The notes beneath the pieces were generated by a model. That model saw only the letters and a list, made by a program, of their open reading frames with translations. It was not told the origin of the DNA and ran no database searches. The position numbers and the translations under genes were made by a program. This document shows positions 21,732-32,600 of a stretch of DNA of 44,170 bases, piece after piece; position 1 is the stretch's first letter; each line of letters begins with the position of its first letter. Source of the stretch: Ophioceras dolichostomum (taxonomy: Eukaryota; Ascomycota; Sordariomycetes; Magnaporthales; Ophioceraceae); contig PYST01000321.1 of NCBI GenBank assembly GCA_003049485.1, positions 1 through 44,170 on the forward strand, given 5' to 3'.

Positions 21732-22857
21732 TCAGACATCCTGGTATGCCGTTGGCGGCTGCTCCTCCTGCCTGACGGGCAGCACCACCTGGCGAAACTC
21801 AATCTGAAGCGTCCCCGAGGCACGCACGAGCGGGTCGAGGAAGATGCCCCGCTTCATGGGCAGGTCGCGGTAGAGCGAGACGGGCAGGCTGTCGTCGGCC
21901 GCCGTCCCCGGGTTGCGGAAGTAGAACTTGCCGATGACGTCCTGCAGCTCGATCCTCTGGAGCCCCCAGTTGATCGGGGTCGCGCCGGGCGCCGGCCTTA
22001 TGTTCAGGACATGGGAGCCGGGAGAAGCGGGAGGGGCCACGACTCCGGCGATGTTCGCTGACGTACCCGAGTGTGTGCAGGCGGTGGTGCACGTGGGACC
22101 TGCGCAAAGGAGGGGGAGGTGGGCAGTTGGTGGGGTTGATTAGCATGAGTGCTTTACGTGGTCGCCTACCATACGCGGCAGGTAAAGCGGTACCAGATAC
22201 AATATAACACACATTACGATACAATACATTGTAGGCTCTGGTTACCAATCCCGACTATTAGCGGTGATGAAGTAAACAGGGAACTTACACCCACCAACGG
22301 CAGCCTGCCCATAGATTTCCGGAGATGCCGCCGACTTGGAAAGCGAACTTGGTCATGTCGCCGGGAGCAAACAGTTCCCATCCGCCGATAGCCTCGATCA
22401 CGTCCCTGAGCGTGAAGTCCTTCAGTATGTCGAATTGGAAGCCGGCGTCCGTATTGCCTGTCGCCTCGTGGTACTTCACAAGCTTGATGGTCATGCCGCC
22501 GTCCACGGTGTCGTGGCCCAAGCTGTACACGTTGGGAACGTCTATCTGGATCCTGACGCAGTTGAACCGCTCGTTGTCGTGCATCACGAACTCGTTAAAG
22601 TTCAGTCGGATAATGACGTGGTTCTTCTCGCCGTTGGCCGTCCTGAGCCACTCCAGGTGGTACTGCTGGACTGGCAGTCCCATGGCGTCGTCGAGGTATT
22701 TATGCGCACCCGTTCCGGCTAGAGTCCATAGGAAAACGTTTTTCTTTGGGGTAGTGAGCGAGTTCGGGTCGCTGTCCGCCCAGCTGGAGCTGCTGCCGGG
22801 CATGCCAACGGCGCCGGCGTGACCACCGCCAGCTGGGTAGCCTTCCTGGCCGAGCAT
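21732..22857 (-). CDS. Accessory protein, paralogue A (resembles fungal DUF7770-type; possibly frame-disrupted)
   Basis: Function is unknown. Exon 1 (22857-22289) starts MLGQEGYPAGG. A GTAAGT intron (22288-22100) follows in phase 2 and holds a MITE-like repeat. Exon 2 resumes as VSHVHHRLHTLG at 22099. To reach the conserved 3' frame (IELQDVIGKFYFRNP to the stop at 21732) one must either accept a third exon after a 70-nt intron (22066-21997, GTACGT donor, weak branch), giving 288 aa, or assume a one-base frameshift. The protein shares GGMxIKL, AGCRWW, SHxHxR and DVxGxxYxRNP with paralogue B about 2.2 kb away, so both are real homologues. The order of beta-rich segment, GCRWW and short helix reminds me of fungal DUF7770 proteins, from memory and unverified. 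There is no signal peptide. A TATAAAA lies about 180 bases upstream of the ATG. Confidence 0.6.
22153..22231 (-). repeat. MITE-like repeat, copy A (truncated), inside an intron of paralogue A
   Basis: The reverse complement of this stretch matches 23424-23505 almost base for base. The match runs from CAATGTATTGTAT through TCTGGTACCGC to GGTAGGCGACCACGTAAA, with a few substitutions and one small indel patch. Only one terminus (ACAATACATTG) is recognisable here; the other end seems lost or diverged. Confidence 0.8.
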
Positions 22858-23038
22858 TTTGCGTGTGGTTTTCGAGCAGGATGAAAAAGGGGGCAAGGAT
22901 TGATAGTAGAAGCGAAAGGGGTAGTATCGACCTGGTTGGTGCCTATGACGCTGACGGGAAATGGGCTGGGCTAGAAGAATTCTGAGAATGCAATGTCTTT
23001 TAAAGAATAACACTCACGGGAGACACTGGGGCCAGGGG

Positions 23039-23045
23039 TTTTATA
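23039..23045 (-). promoter_or_regulatory. Possible TATA box of paralogue A
   Basis: TATAAAA on the minus strand lies about 180 bases upstream of the ATG at 22857. The distance is long for a direct core promoter but fits if the leader contains the candidate GTGAGT...CAACCAG intron. Confidence 0.3.
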
Positions 23046-23423
23046 GACTGGGCGATCCTCTTCACCTTCGACAGCGGGCATACTGTCGCCGGCTCATCCT
23101 GCCAAGTGAGTGGTTGCTTTTCGTTCTACTTCGCCTGCCTGTGAGAGAATTGAAACAAAGCGGCCGCCGAGCTTGTCAGGGGATGCTATCACGGGTGAAA
23201 TGGTGGCTGATAGCTGTGACCCAGGTGACGAGGCGCGGCGCTGTAGCCGTTGGCCGTGAATTCGGGATGGGTTGGTGCCGGCCTCCCCCGGTCGGGCCGG
23301 GCGAGGCTCACAATGGGCTCCAAGGGCCACGGAAATCTCAGGTCTCACGGGTCATGACCCCCAATCAAGGATTGCGTCTCTGGGCGGCCGCGGCCCTCCG
23401 GCCTCCATGGGGGGCAGGGCCTC

Positions 23424-23552
23424 CAATGTATTGTATTGTAATGTGTTTTGTATTGTATCTGGTACCGCGTTACCGTATGCGGCGTACGGTAGGCGACCAC
23501 GTAAAACACACGCGAATGGGTCGGAAATACAATACAAAGGACAATACATTAC
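23424..23552 (+). mobile_element. MITE-like element, copy B, about 130 bp with inverted ends
   Basis: The left end AATGTATTGT...TTTGTATTGTAT is mirrored by the right end ATACAATACAAAGGACAATACATT, giving imperfect terminal inverted repeats. The centre contains a small palindrome (TACCGTA, 7-base loop, TACGGTA). No coding capacity is present. A partial copy in opposite orientation lies about 1.2 kb away in an intron, which supports dispersal. Target-site duplications are not clear. Confidence 0.6.
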
Positions 23553-24844
23553 AGTACGTCCACTGCCCAGGGTGCAGACCCAGCAGGACCCGGGAGGCTA
23601 CATGTCTTCGCCTCGATCATCCAAATCACTGTATGGTCCTCACGCGCACAACCTACCTCAGGCTACCAAGCATGCAAAATTGTTGTTTGGGAAATTTGCC
23701 CACAGATGAGTTAGCCCGAAGTTCAGCCCACCAGCAAAATTTGGTGTTGACAGCTTTTTTCACCAGGCCTCTCCGGCATGACGAAAACACACAATGACGC
23801 ATTTTTGGCCCCAGAACACGGGGAGTGGAATGCCTCGAATGACCACAAGACCCAAGTTTCTCGTCGTACGGGTGAATCTCGTGCTTCAGGCCGGCCCCCG
23901 TGTGATTCAACATTGGCCGATTCTGAGGCCCGGACGGTGGTCACCGCATGCTGATTATCGAACTGGATCTCCTGAAGCCTTCCGTGGCGGCGTTGCCCAT
24001 TACAAAAAAGGCCGAGCTAGACTATCCGCACCCATGAATAGTGTTGCCAGGACAGCCAGGACTTGAGATATTGAGCAGACGCCAATTTCTTTCAGAGAGG
24101 CCGGTTCTCCTGAGCAGTGACAGAATGAGAACGGGACTATCACGCAATTTGACTTCAGGTTCGTGTGTGAAATTTGCGCTCCTTGCTGTGTGATAAATTC
24201 TTTGATTTCCTAAGTATTTCGTGCTCAAGTCCGCAGAAAATAGTATTGCTCGTCCGCTTCCGTGAGGATCTGGCCGTAGAGCCGGGCTTATGCTCCTGGC
24301 TTACCGCTGATATTTGAAAACCTGCTAGGATTTCCTTCTCGGCGGCTGGAACCGCAACAAAAAACAAAATTCCTCTCTCTGCGTGGAAGTCGACACGGCG
24401 CCGGTGGTCACTCGGCTTCGGGGGTCAAACCCGCTGTCCCCACTTATTACGGGATTGGTCCTCACCGGCTAGGTGGTCTCACCGGTCAGGAGAGCCCACA
24501 AGGCTGTCCGGGCCTCATGGGCCGCGTCCGGCGACCTGGGCATGGCACATGGGGAAGAGGGGGCGACGCTCCGCTTTTTCATCTGATCTTCCTCCGAGAA
24601 TCCCACAGCATGTGCCCTGAAATTTACGTTGTGCTTGATCAAATCACACAAGGTCATCATCTCACATATGATCTCACATATGGGCCGCTCGGCCCCTCCA
24701 GTAACCCAGAACTTTTGTCTCATGGGTGCCATCCAGTGGCTACCCGGCTCCACATTGCCGTCCCGCGGCTCTTTCTACCTAGCAAGTTATATTTCGATCG
24801 ATGACAGCGCCGTCCAGCAGCTCTGCTTCCAGCTCTACGCCGTC

Positions 24845-24929
24845 GCCGTCCCGCGGGGGGCTCATGAGCTTCCATAGTTCGCCGTTCTGCGGCGTGCTCA
24901 TGAGCTTCACATAGTTCGCCGTCCCGCGG
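24845..24929. repeat. Tandem repeat, 36-37 bp unit
   Basis: Two units (24845-24880 and 24881-24917) share GCCGT[C/T]C[C/T]GCGG, then GCTCATGAGCTTC and CATAGTTC. A third partial unit starts at 24918. The 12-mer GCCGTCCCGCGG also occurs alone at 24757-24768. Each unit contains the palindrome GCTCATGAGC. Confidence 0.8.
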
Positions 24930-25041
24930 CTTACTAAGTACCTAGCTCATTAGCGGTGAGAAGAAATATCGCGAATGATGATCGCACGCCTACTACCTAC
25001 CGTACCTATCTAGGCAGATAGGTAGGTAGGTACTGTCCTGT

Positions 25042-26434
25042 CTACCGCCTCACAGGCAGGTCAATCACATATCCCTGCCCGGCCTCAATGATCGTGACCC
25101 GCGGCGTCGCCTCCGCCTCCACCTGGGGCAGCTCGAACCGGCCCCGCGTCATCAGCGAGTCGCTGAGGAGGACGGCGGACGGGCTCGCGGCCGTCGGCTG
25201 CGGGTTCCTGTAGTAGTACCTGCCGACCACGTCGTGGGCCCAGGACCAGCTGTCCGCGTTGGTGCCGCCGGCCTGGGCGCGTTGGGGCGGGCGGTTGTCG
25301 GGGGTTATGATGTAGATGACCCTCCAGCCGACGAAGCCGTATCTGTTCATGCGGGCGTGGATGTGCGAGCTGTGTGGTGTAGGTGCAAAAAAAAAACGCA
25401 AAAGAACAGTAGTTGTTAGCAATTCGGACTCGACACAGCTAGCTGCATATAGTTGGGGACCCGAACCCCCCGTTTGGTTGGATGATTGGCAAGAGGTCTG
25501 TCTGTCAGTCTGTACGTGTATGACTTACCGCCACCATCGACAGCCCGCGTAATTCCTCCCGATCCGATCATGAACAAGAAGTTCTCCATGCTGTAGATGG
25601 TATGGTTGGGGCTGCCGCGGATCACGGAGACGGCCTGGTGGAGGTAGAACTGCGCCAGGTTTAGAACCGGAAGCAGACCACCGCGCTGCGCGTCATGTCG
25701 CGGTACGTGATGAGCTTGATGACCATGCCGCCGATCATGAGCCCTTCCTCGGTGTGCTCCGTCGTGTTCATCTCGATCCGGGCGCCCACGATGGGGTCGC
25801 CGCTCGCGCCACCAGCTGGCAGCACCGGGAGCTCGTCCCTGAACATCGCCCGCACGATCTCGTGGTTCTTGACCCCGTTGTTCGTCTCGAGGTACTCCTG
25901 GTTCCACTCGACGATCTCCTTGCCCAGGGCGGCATTGAGCAGCGGGTAGTCGCGGTGGAAGCAGCACGTCACGTGGTACTCGTGGTGGTCGGGCCGCGTC
26001 ACGGCGAAGGCCTCCGGGGCGTTCAGGGGGTGCTTGTCTGGGTACATGTCGGCGCTGTCCAGCTTGCCGCTGCCGGCGGCGGGGGCAAGCGTGTTGGGGA
26101 TGGTGTGTTTGTTGATGCCGGCGCTGGCTTTCTTGACGACGGCAACATTCTTTTCGACGGCTGCGAGGCGCTTTCTGAGGACGGGGCTCTTCGTCCAAGT
26201 CGTTGGCGGCTTGGTCGGTACGGCGACGGTGCCCGGCTTAGCAAAAGTGCCGGGTTTGGCAGCAGTTAAAGCAGTGGTGGGCTTGCTGGCCGAAGCGGTC
26301 GTAGCGGGCTTGCTAGCGGTCGTAGGCTTAGCAGCTGCCGCAACAGCGACAGGAGGTTTCGAGGCCGTGGTATTAGAGGCCGTGGTAGGCTTGGAAGCCG
26401 TGGTGGGTTTGGCTGTAGCAGGCTTTTTGAGCAT
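25042..26434 (-). pseudogene. Accessory protein, paralogue B, with two apparent frameshifts
   Basis: This is homologous to paralogue A and of unknown function. The start is ATG 26434 (MLKKPATAK), since the longer frame opens with TTG. The N-terminus is a Lys/Pro/Thr/Ala repeat region (KPTTASKP units, residues 1-75), followed by a globular part with EYHVTCCFHRDYPLLNAALG and GGMVIKLITYRDMTR. At about 25663 the frame meets TAA, while the homologous sequence (NLAQFYLHQAVSVIR) continues one frame over. A second shift near 25555 is needed to reach YAGCRWW. Both look like loss of a single base. A GTAAGT intron (25528-25370) with a long pyrimidine tract then joins in phase 2 to SHIHARMNRYGFV, ending DLPVRR at 25042. 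The conserved splice site and motifs argue for a recently active gene. The shifts may be real decay or sequencing errors beside short runs. Confidence 0.65.
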
Positions 26435-26554
26435 GATTGGTTGTGGCCACTTATGAGGCAAGAAGACAGAGGTAGGGAGCCACCTCGGTAGATATTTCTT
26501 GATGAGGGTAAATGAAGAACCTGGTAGTCAGGCACTGGCAAGAACAGCCGGACC

Positions 26555-26560
26555 TTTATA
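26555..26560 (-). promoter_or_regulatory. Possible TATA box of paralogue B
   Basis: GTATAAAGG on the minus strand lies about 120 bases upstream of the ATG at 26434, a plausible core-promoter spacing. Confidence 0.4.
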
Positions 26561-28830
26561 CATCTGGTAGTCGGTGATCCCTTCATCTTGTATTGCATTA
26601 CACTATTTCAGTTGATGATTACCCACCACTTACAAAAAAGGACCGAGGTCACGTTAGGCAAGCCAAGGCTGCCTCGTTGGCCACAACAATCGGCTCGACC
26701 TGCAACGACGGCGACTGCATCTTGCGTCCAGCAGGCCTGGGAAAATGAAGGCATCGCGACAGCCGAGCTCGCCAGAAGTCGGCCGAAAGATGTAAGATCG
26801 GCCGGAGCCCCACGGCTTGGTGATTAAGATGACGAGGCGCCTCGGTGCCGCTTCCTCCGGTCGTTGGCGGGTCCGTGTCCGGGCCGTCCCCAGCCGGAGG
26901 CCGGCTGTCGGGACAGCAGAGCCTCAGCCAACGCCAACTTAAAGCTTACGCCCAGGAGAAATCGTGAGCCATGGCCTTGGGCCCCGGCCCGGGACGGCGA
27001 GACTTACAAATTTGCCTCAGGATGTCACGTCGAGAGATGTATCCTAATCCGGCCATGGCGCCTAAGGTTGGGCTGCTTTTAGCGCTTCGGAATAGTATAA
27101 AAATAATTTCGGTGGTTTATAAGATATCTAGTCAACGTCGTCGACTTGGCGATCTCTTCCTGGTGGCCACTTGATTGACACACGGTAGCGGCGTCCTGGA
27201 TCCGGTGGCCCTGGCCGAGTAGCGACGAAAGATCGTGAGGAAGTGAGGAAGACTGCTGTCTGGCAGACCGCCACCTCCGAGGGAAGGCAGCTTTGAAATG
27301 AGTCCTCGCCGTATTTAGCGTGTCGTGTTGTCTTGACGGCTTGTGGGCTCAGGGCCTCTGGTGGCCGAGACGGAGGCACTTGATGATAGGATGCCTCCAG
27401 AGGTTGGCCTCGCCATGAACAGCCTGCCATCCTGTGATCTATTGCGATCGGGGCGTGAGCCGAGGAGCCAAGAGCCTGGAGAGAATGGCGGCGAGAAGAG
27501 GCGTTTAGTCCACCACAGAAGAGAATCTAGTATTGCTGGTGCTTCGGTGTTTCTCGTGCCTATGCGGTCGCGCTTATTGCCAGCACAACGAGGCAGCGAG
27601 AGCTACCTGCGAATAAATTAGCAGCTTGGAATCTCAACATCTTCGGAGATTCTCCCTGAACACACCGAAGACACCCGCCGATTGGTTTTGCTCACCTGCT
27701 GGACGTGTGGACGCTTGGTAGGATTGGCCTAGCAGTTTAACCAGACACCTCGTGACACATGCAGCGAACCTAACACGACAGAATACCTCCCTGCTTTGCC
27801 GCCCGAACATTGAAGGGCCTGAGCATCGCATGGTGGCACATGCACAATGCACGATGAACGGCTTCGTTGCCAACAATGAGCAATGAGGTAACAGAACTTG
27901 ATGTTACCGGACTCGGCCCAACCTGGGCGCGTGTGTGGCCGGATTCAGACCTCGAGTCGTAGGCGTTGTGATACTGCATCTGGAGCTGCGTGCTGGTGGC
28001 TGCTCAGCTCAGTGTCACAGTACCCCAGTTCTGCTCGATCTGTTTTTGGACATGTCCCCTGCTGCAGAGCCCTCTGCTTCCAGTGCCGCCTGGTCAGTGT
28101 TGGTTGTACATGCGGGATGAAATCCACGCCGCAATATCCTAAGCTTGGGGAAAGAAAGGCCCATTCGGAGGGGCACTATTGCCGGACAGGCGGGACAGAC
28201 AGACATTGTGAGTCCACCTCCCAATGCACAGGCTTACAGTATGTAGAAGATCTCACTATTAGCGCGTCAAGAAAGATGTCGACATGCTTGTGAGGTCTGG
28301 TGATATGAGTTTCTTTTTATTTTGGTCCCATGCACGGAATAGGAGACCGAGAAATGCTTCTGATTTTGACGCCCTTTTCCTGTGATATTTACCCCCAAAA
28401 CTGTTGTGATTGGGCATCGAGACCCACGTGCTGGGATGTGAAGCTGGCAGGCCAGCTCCCTGTGAGTCCCGGTATGCCTGGAAGCTCCCGATTTCTTCTC
28501 CACACAAGCCATTCTTTTCAATCATTGTGCACCGACCGGCTCCTCGGGGCAACATTCCAGGCAGGCAGGGGCGATTGAGGGGTGAGGAGTGAAGAGCGAG
28601 GCATGAAGGCAACAGTTCTATCATCAACGTTTCCGCGATGAAAGATTGCGATATGCTGAAAGAACATCGACAACAAGGAAAAGGGGATGGGACTGTCTAT
28701 CGCGGGATACTCTGCCCCGACCTAAGAAACCAGCGGTGTCGCTCTTGGCCAAGAAGGGACGCGGGCGGCCTGAGCGGGTGGTGGACACTGGACAGGGATT
28801 TTTTGGGGCCAACTCGCCGCTATCTTCCTT

Positions 28831-28884
28831 CCCGTGTTTCCTTGCCCTGTGCTTCTTGCCCCGTGCTTCCTTGCCCCGTGCTTG
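28831..28884 (+). repeat. Tandem repeat, 14-15 bp unit
   Basis: There are three units and a partial fourth: CCCGTGTTTCCTTG, CCCTGTGCTTCTTG, CCCCGTGCTTCCTTG and CCCCGTGCTTG. It is non-coding, about 750 bases upstream of the RasGEF start codon. Confidence 0.8.
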
Positions 28885-29635
28885 ATAGCAGTCCTGATAT
28901 TGGTAGCTTTTCCAGTCCCATTTGAAAGCTCGCCCACGAGGCCGATGCGGGACAGGACTGGATACATACGAAGTACACATAGGCTGCTGCTAGACTCGAA
29001 CTTGGATTTCTTCTCCTGACACACACTCCTAGCCTCGCCGTGTGCTTCAAAGCCACACACGCAGGGCGACGACGACGAAAAACTACCAGGCAGCTTCAAC
29101 CTCAGCTGTCACACCTCTTGGCACGCTTTGAATGTGACGAACAGGAGCTCCCATATTTTGCAGCAACAGCAAGGGGTGCTTGCAGCATGGACCAGGGGAT
29201 GGGCGTCGGTCAAACAGACTAAAAAGAAAGTCGGTGCCCGGAGCGACTTCCACGATAGGGTATGGTATGTTTTGCCCCCCTTCTCTTCACCGGTTTCGCG
29301 CTCTTCTCTTTTTGCTCTTCTGTCATTGATTTCCAGTTTTGCACCTTGTCATCCCTCAGCATTTTCCGTCTGTCAAGCGTCCAGTGTCAAGCAAATGTCA
29401 AGCTGGAGCTGTTCGTTGAAGTTGAGCTTCACCTGCTGCCCCGCCCCCTCCACGTCAACGTATAGTATCACTAGCTTAGCTCGAGGTCCGCTCCTTTGTG
29501 GCAACTTTTCGGTGTTTTTTTTTATATATTTCTTGTCTTGGGGACTTGTGCAACAGGAGAAAGAAAGAGAGACATACCTCACATAAGCCACGCCATTTAC
29601 TTGCCCCGGCCTCCGTCACTGGCATCTGTCTTCGG

Positions 29636-32600
29636 ATGGCGTCCCAAAGGAAAGGTTCCCGAGCTCACAGCATCTCAGACGAAGCCCCGGTGTCACCATC
29701 AAGCAGCAAGCACAAGCAGAAACACCAACACAAACACAAGCACAAGCCGGCCCCGCAGCCGCCGCCGCAGCAGTCCTCGTCACCATCCTACATCGTGCAG
29801 CCGGCCGTCAGATCGACGCCTACAGCCTACGAGTGCAAACATCTTCCGACGTCCGCTACCTCTGCCACCTTCCCAGCACGCCACGGAGCCGACCGCTTTC
29901 CGCGAGAGCAGCAGCAGCAGCAACAACAAGACGGCAACTACCGAGACTCGATCGCATCTATCGTCGAGGACCCGTTCTTTCAACAGTACGACGACTCTCG
30001 AGGCGAACTGCATGGACCCCCAACGCCCAGCGTCCCCGACGCCGGCGACTGGCTACCTCCGCGTGTAGAATCGTTGACCACTCGCACGACGACGACGGCA
30101 ACGACGACGACGACGACGACGCAAACGACGAGTAGCAGCACTACGAGGGTCGCCGCCCGGTCGCCCACGAGGATGGATACCATCAACATCTGCGTGCTCG
30201 GGGCCGACGGGGTCGGCAAGTCGAGCCTGATACAGCGGGCGCTGAGGCTGCCACGGCCGCCGAGCGCGGCGCTCACGTCGGTCCGCATCGACATCGACGG
30301 CGTCCCGCTGCTGGTCACGCTGGTCGAGTTCGACCTCGAGTGGTTCGACCTCGAGACGGACCAGCCAATGCGGTGGCCCCGGCAGGTCAACGGCCAGCTG
30401 ATGCCGCGCATCGACGGGGCGCTGGTGCTGTACGATGTGATGAACAAGGACAGCATTCGGGATTTCCCCCCCTCAATGGGTACGTCCGTATTCCGTGCGA
30501 TCATCCGTCCGTTGGTTCCAGTTCGTTCTGTTCGTTGTTACATGCTCCTCCTCGCTTCTGTACCAAACTTTTTTTTTCTCTTCCCCTTGCGTGCATATGC
30601 ATGCGGGCGTGTTATCGAAAGAAATGTGCTCCGACTCCCTGCCATTGCATATGTCACAATATGTCACAAATGTCAACAATATTCATCTCTTTGTTGGTTC
30701 CCTCCAACACCAAAATGGTTCCCCTCCCGCATCAGCTCAGCTTTTTTTTAGGGGTAGTGTCCGCCAAGCATTAACAACCTCCGCACCCGTTTCCCCGCCC
30801 TGAATTGGGGTTGGGGGCCTGGGCTGTTGCCTGTCCCGCTTCACAGCTGCCCTGGCGAATGCCGCCATCCCCACCGTGCTGGTGGCCACCAAGTGCGACA
30901 ACCCCGAGACTCTATGGCAGATCAATGCGGATGGCATGGCCGGCGTCTTCCCGTCGGTCACGGCCGGCTTCAAGACCTCTGCGAACGTGCCCGGCAGCAC
31001 CCGAGACTGCGTGCAGTGCGTGATTCGAGCAGCCATCGCGAGCAGGAGAGGTAAGGTCAACCGTCGTTTGGTGTCTCTTCACTTTTCGCCCTCGCTGTCG
31101 GGCGGCGGCGGTAGTGGTAGTGGCAGTGGCAGTAGTGGTTCTGCTGCTGCTCGAGCTCCCGCCGGCCCGGCCGGATGGATCCATCCACAGGATCCCAGGG
31201 ATCCCAAGCGTATGGAACCCCTCGTAAACCCCCCTAAAGAACTGCCCCCCTCCCTTCCTTCCACTCTGGGCCTCTCCTTTTTTTCTCCCCTCCTGAAACG
31301 TCGTTCTTCCCTGAAACCGGCAAACAATTGCGTTCAATCGACCTTCCTGCTTTGTCAGTTGCTGTTGTTATCTAGTGGTGTGTTCGTGTTCGTTGTGTGC
31401 TATGCTGGTGTTCTGGGCTGGCTGGCTGTCACAGCTGAGCATGGCATAGCCGCCAACGAATGCAACCCACTGTAACCCACCCACTCGCAAGCACACACAA
31501 GCACGAGGATCGCCCACACCACACGCCCAACCCACACATACACACGCGTCTGCTCGCAGCTTCAAGTTCTGTTCAAACAACTCAGACTGACATTCATGCG
31601 TTTCCTTTCATCCCCGCTCCCGAGCAATTGCGAGTTCAGGAGCAGCAGCAGCTTCAGCAGCAGCCGGTGGAGACGCTAAGTCAGATCCCGCCGCGATTTC
31701 TGCTAGCAGCAAGAGTAGCAGTAGCAATAGCAGAAGACGAGCCGCCTCCTCGGCAGCACACCTCGAAGCTCCCGAAGCCAAAAACAACGGCCGACCGCTG
31801 AGCCAGCACAGCAAGCACAGCCGTGCCAGCTCCGACCTGTCCCTCCTCCGCGGCGTGCCTCCCCCGAACGCGTCATCGGCCTCGAACGACGGCTACCCAC
31901 CGCCCCGCAACCCTTCCCGCTCTCCTCGCATCGACTTCAACCCGGGCTCGCCACACCTGGGCCTGGGCCTGGGCCCTGGCGTCGTCGGCGGCGCCGCCAA
32001 CTCTCCAGACATGGCCGACGACAATGGCCCTATGTCCGTGTCCAGCATGCTGCGGACCCACGGCGGCGTCCGGCTGGACAGCATCGGACACCCTCCAGGC
32101 GCCCCGGACACGTTCCTAGACGTTGATGAGTCAGGGTCCGATTCGTTTAGGAATTCAGAGGAGGTCCCGATCCTGCAGCGCGGCGACGACTACCTCGACA
32201 ACCGTCCATCTCGACAGGCCGGGCTTGAGTTCGACGACCTCGTCGACCGCCTGATCGCGCCGCGCATGTCGCGCGCCGACAACAACTTCGCCGATATCTT
32301 CCTCTGTCTGTACCGCCAGTTCGCCGCCCCCTCCACGCTGTTCCGCTCGCTCGTCGCCCGACTCGAACAAGCCCGCGGCGACCGCACCAGCACGGCATAC
32401 CTTACGCAGATCGCCACGCAGCTGCGTGTCATCGAGGTGATAGCCAAGTGGGTGTCTTTATACCCAGGCGACTTCGCCCGCCTGGCCACGCGCCGCCAGC
32501 TGGAGGACCTGATCGCCCACCTGTCAAGCGAACCCATCTTCATCGCCGCGAGTCAGCAGCTACGCTGGTACCTGGAACACACCGTCGTCGTCGACGACGA

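Larger units (their letters stand above)
22858..25041. other. Spacer between the two paralogues, with repeats
   Basis: No gene is supported. It contains the promoter of paralogue A (TATAAAA at 23039-23045 and a possible 5' UTR intron from the GTGAGT near 23015), the fuller MITE-like copy, a 36-37 bp tandem repeat near 24845, and TAGGTAGGTAGGTAC near 25010-25035. Open frames near 23650-24800 lack any family signature. Confidence 0.45.
26435..29635. other. 3.2 kb gene-free interval
   Basis: No gene is supported; frames are short with no recognisable protein. The left edge has TATAAA at 26555-26560 (minus strand), about 120 bases before the start of paralogue B. A degenerate 14-15 bp tandem repeat lies at 28831-28884. 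The last few hundred bases, pyrimidine-rich near 29270-29370 with a T-run at 29515, are the promoter and leader of the RasGEF gene. Confidence 0.45.

Noticed and set aside
22961..23797. 278-codon + frame spanning the MITE-like copy
   Set aside because: It crosses the repeat and shows no conserved segments; probably random in GC-rich DNA.
31460..31801. Separate small gene inside the RasGEF region
   Set aside because: The frame lies in intron 2 and the start of exon 3; the frame leading into the RasGEF domain explains the coding potential better.
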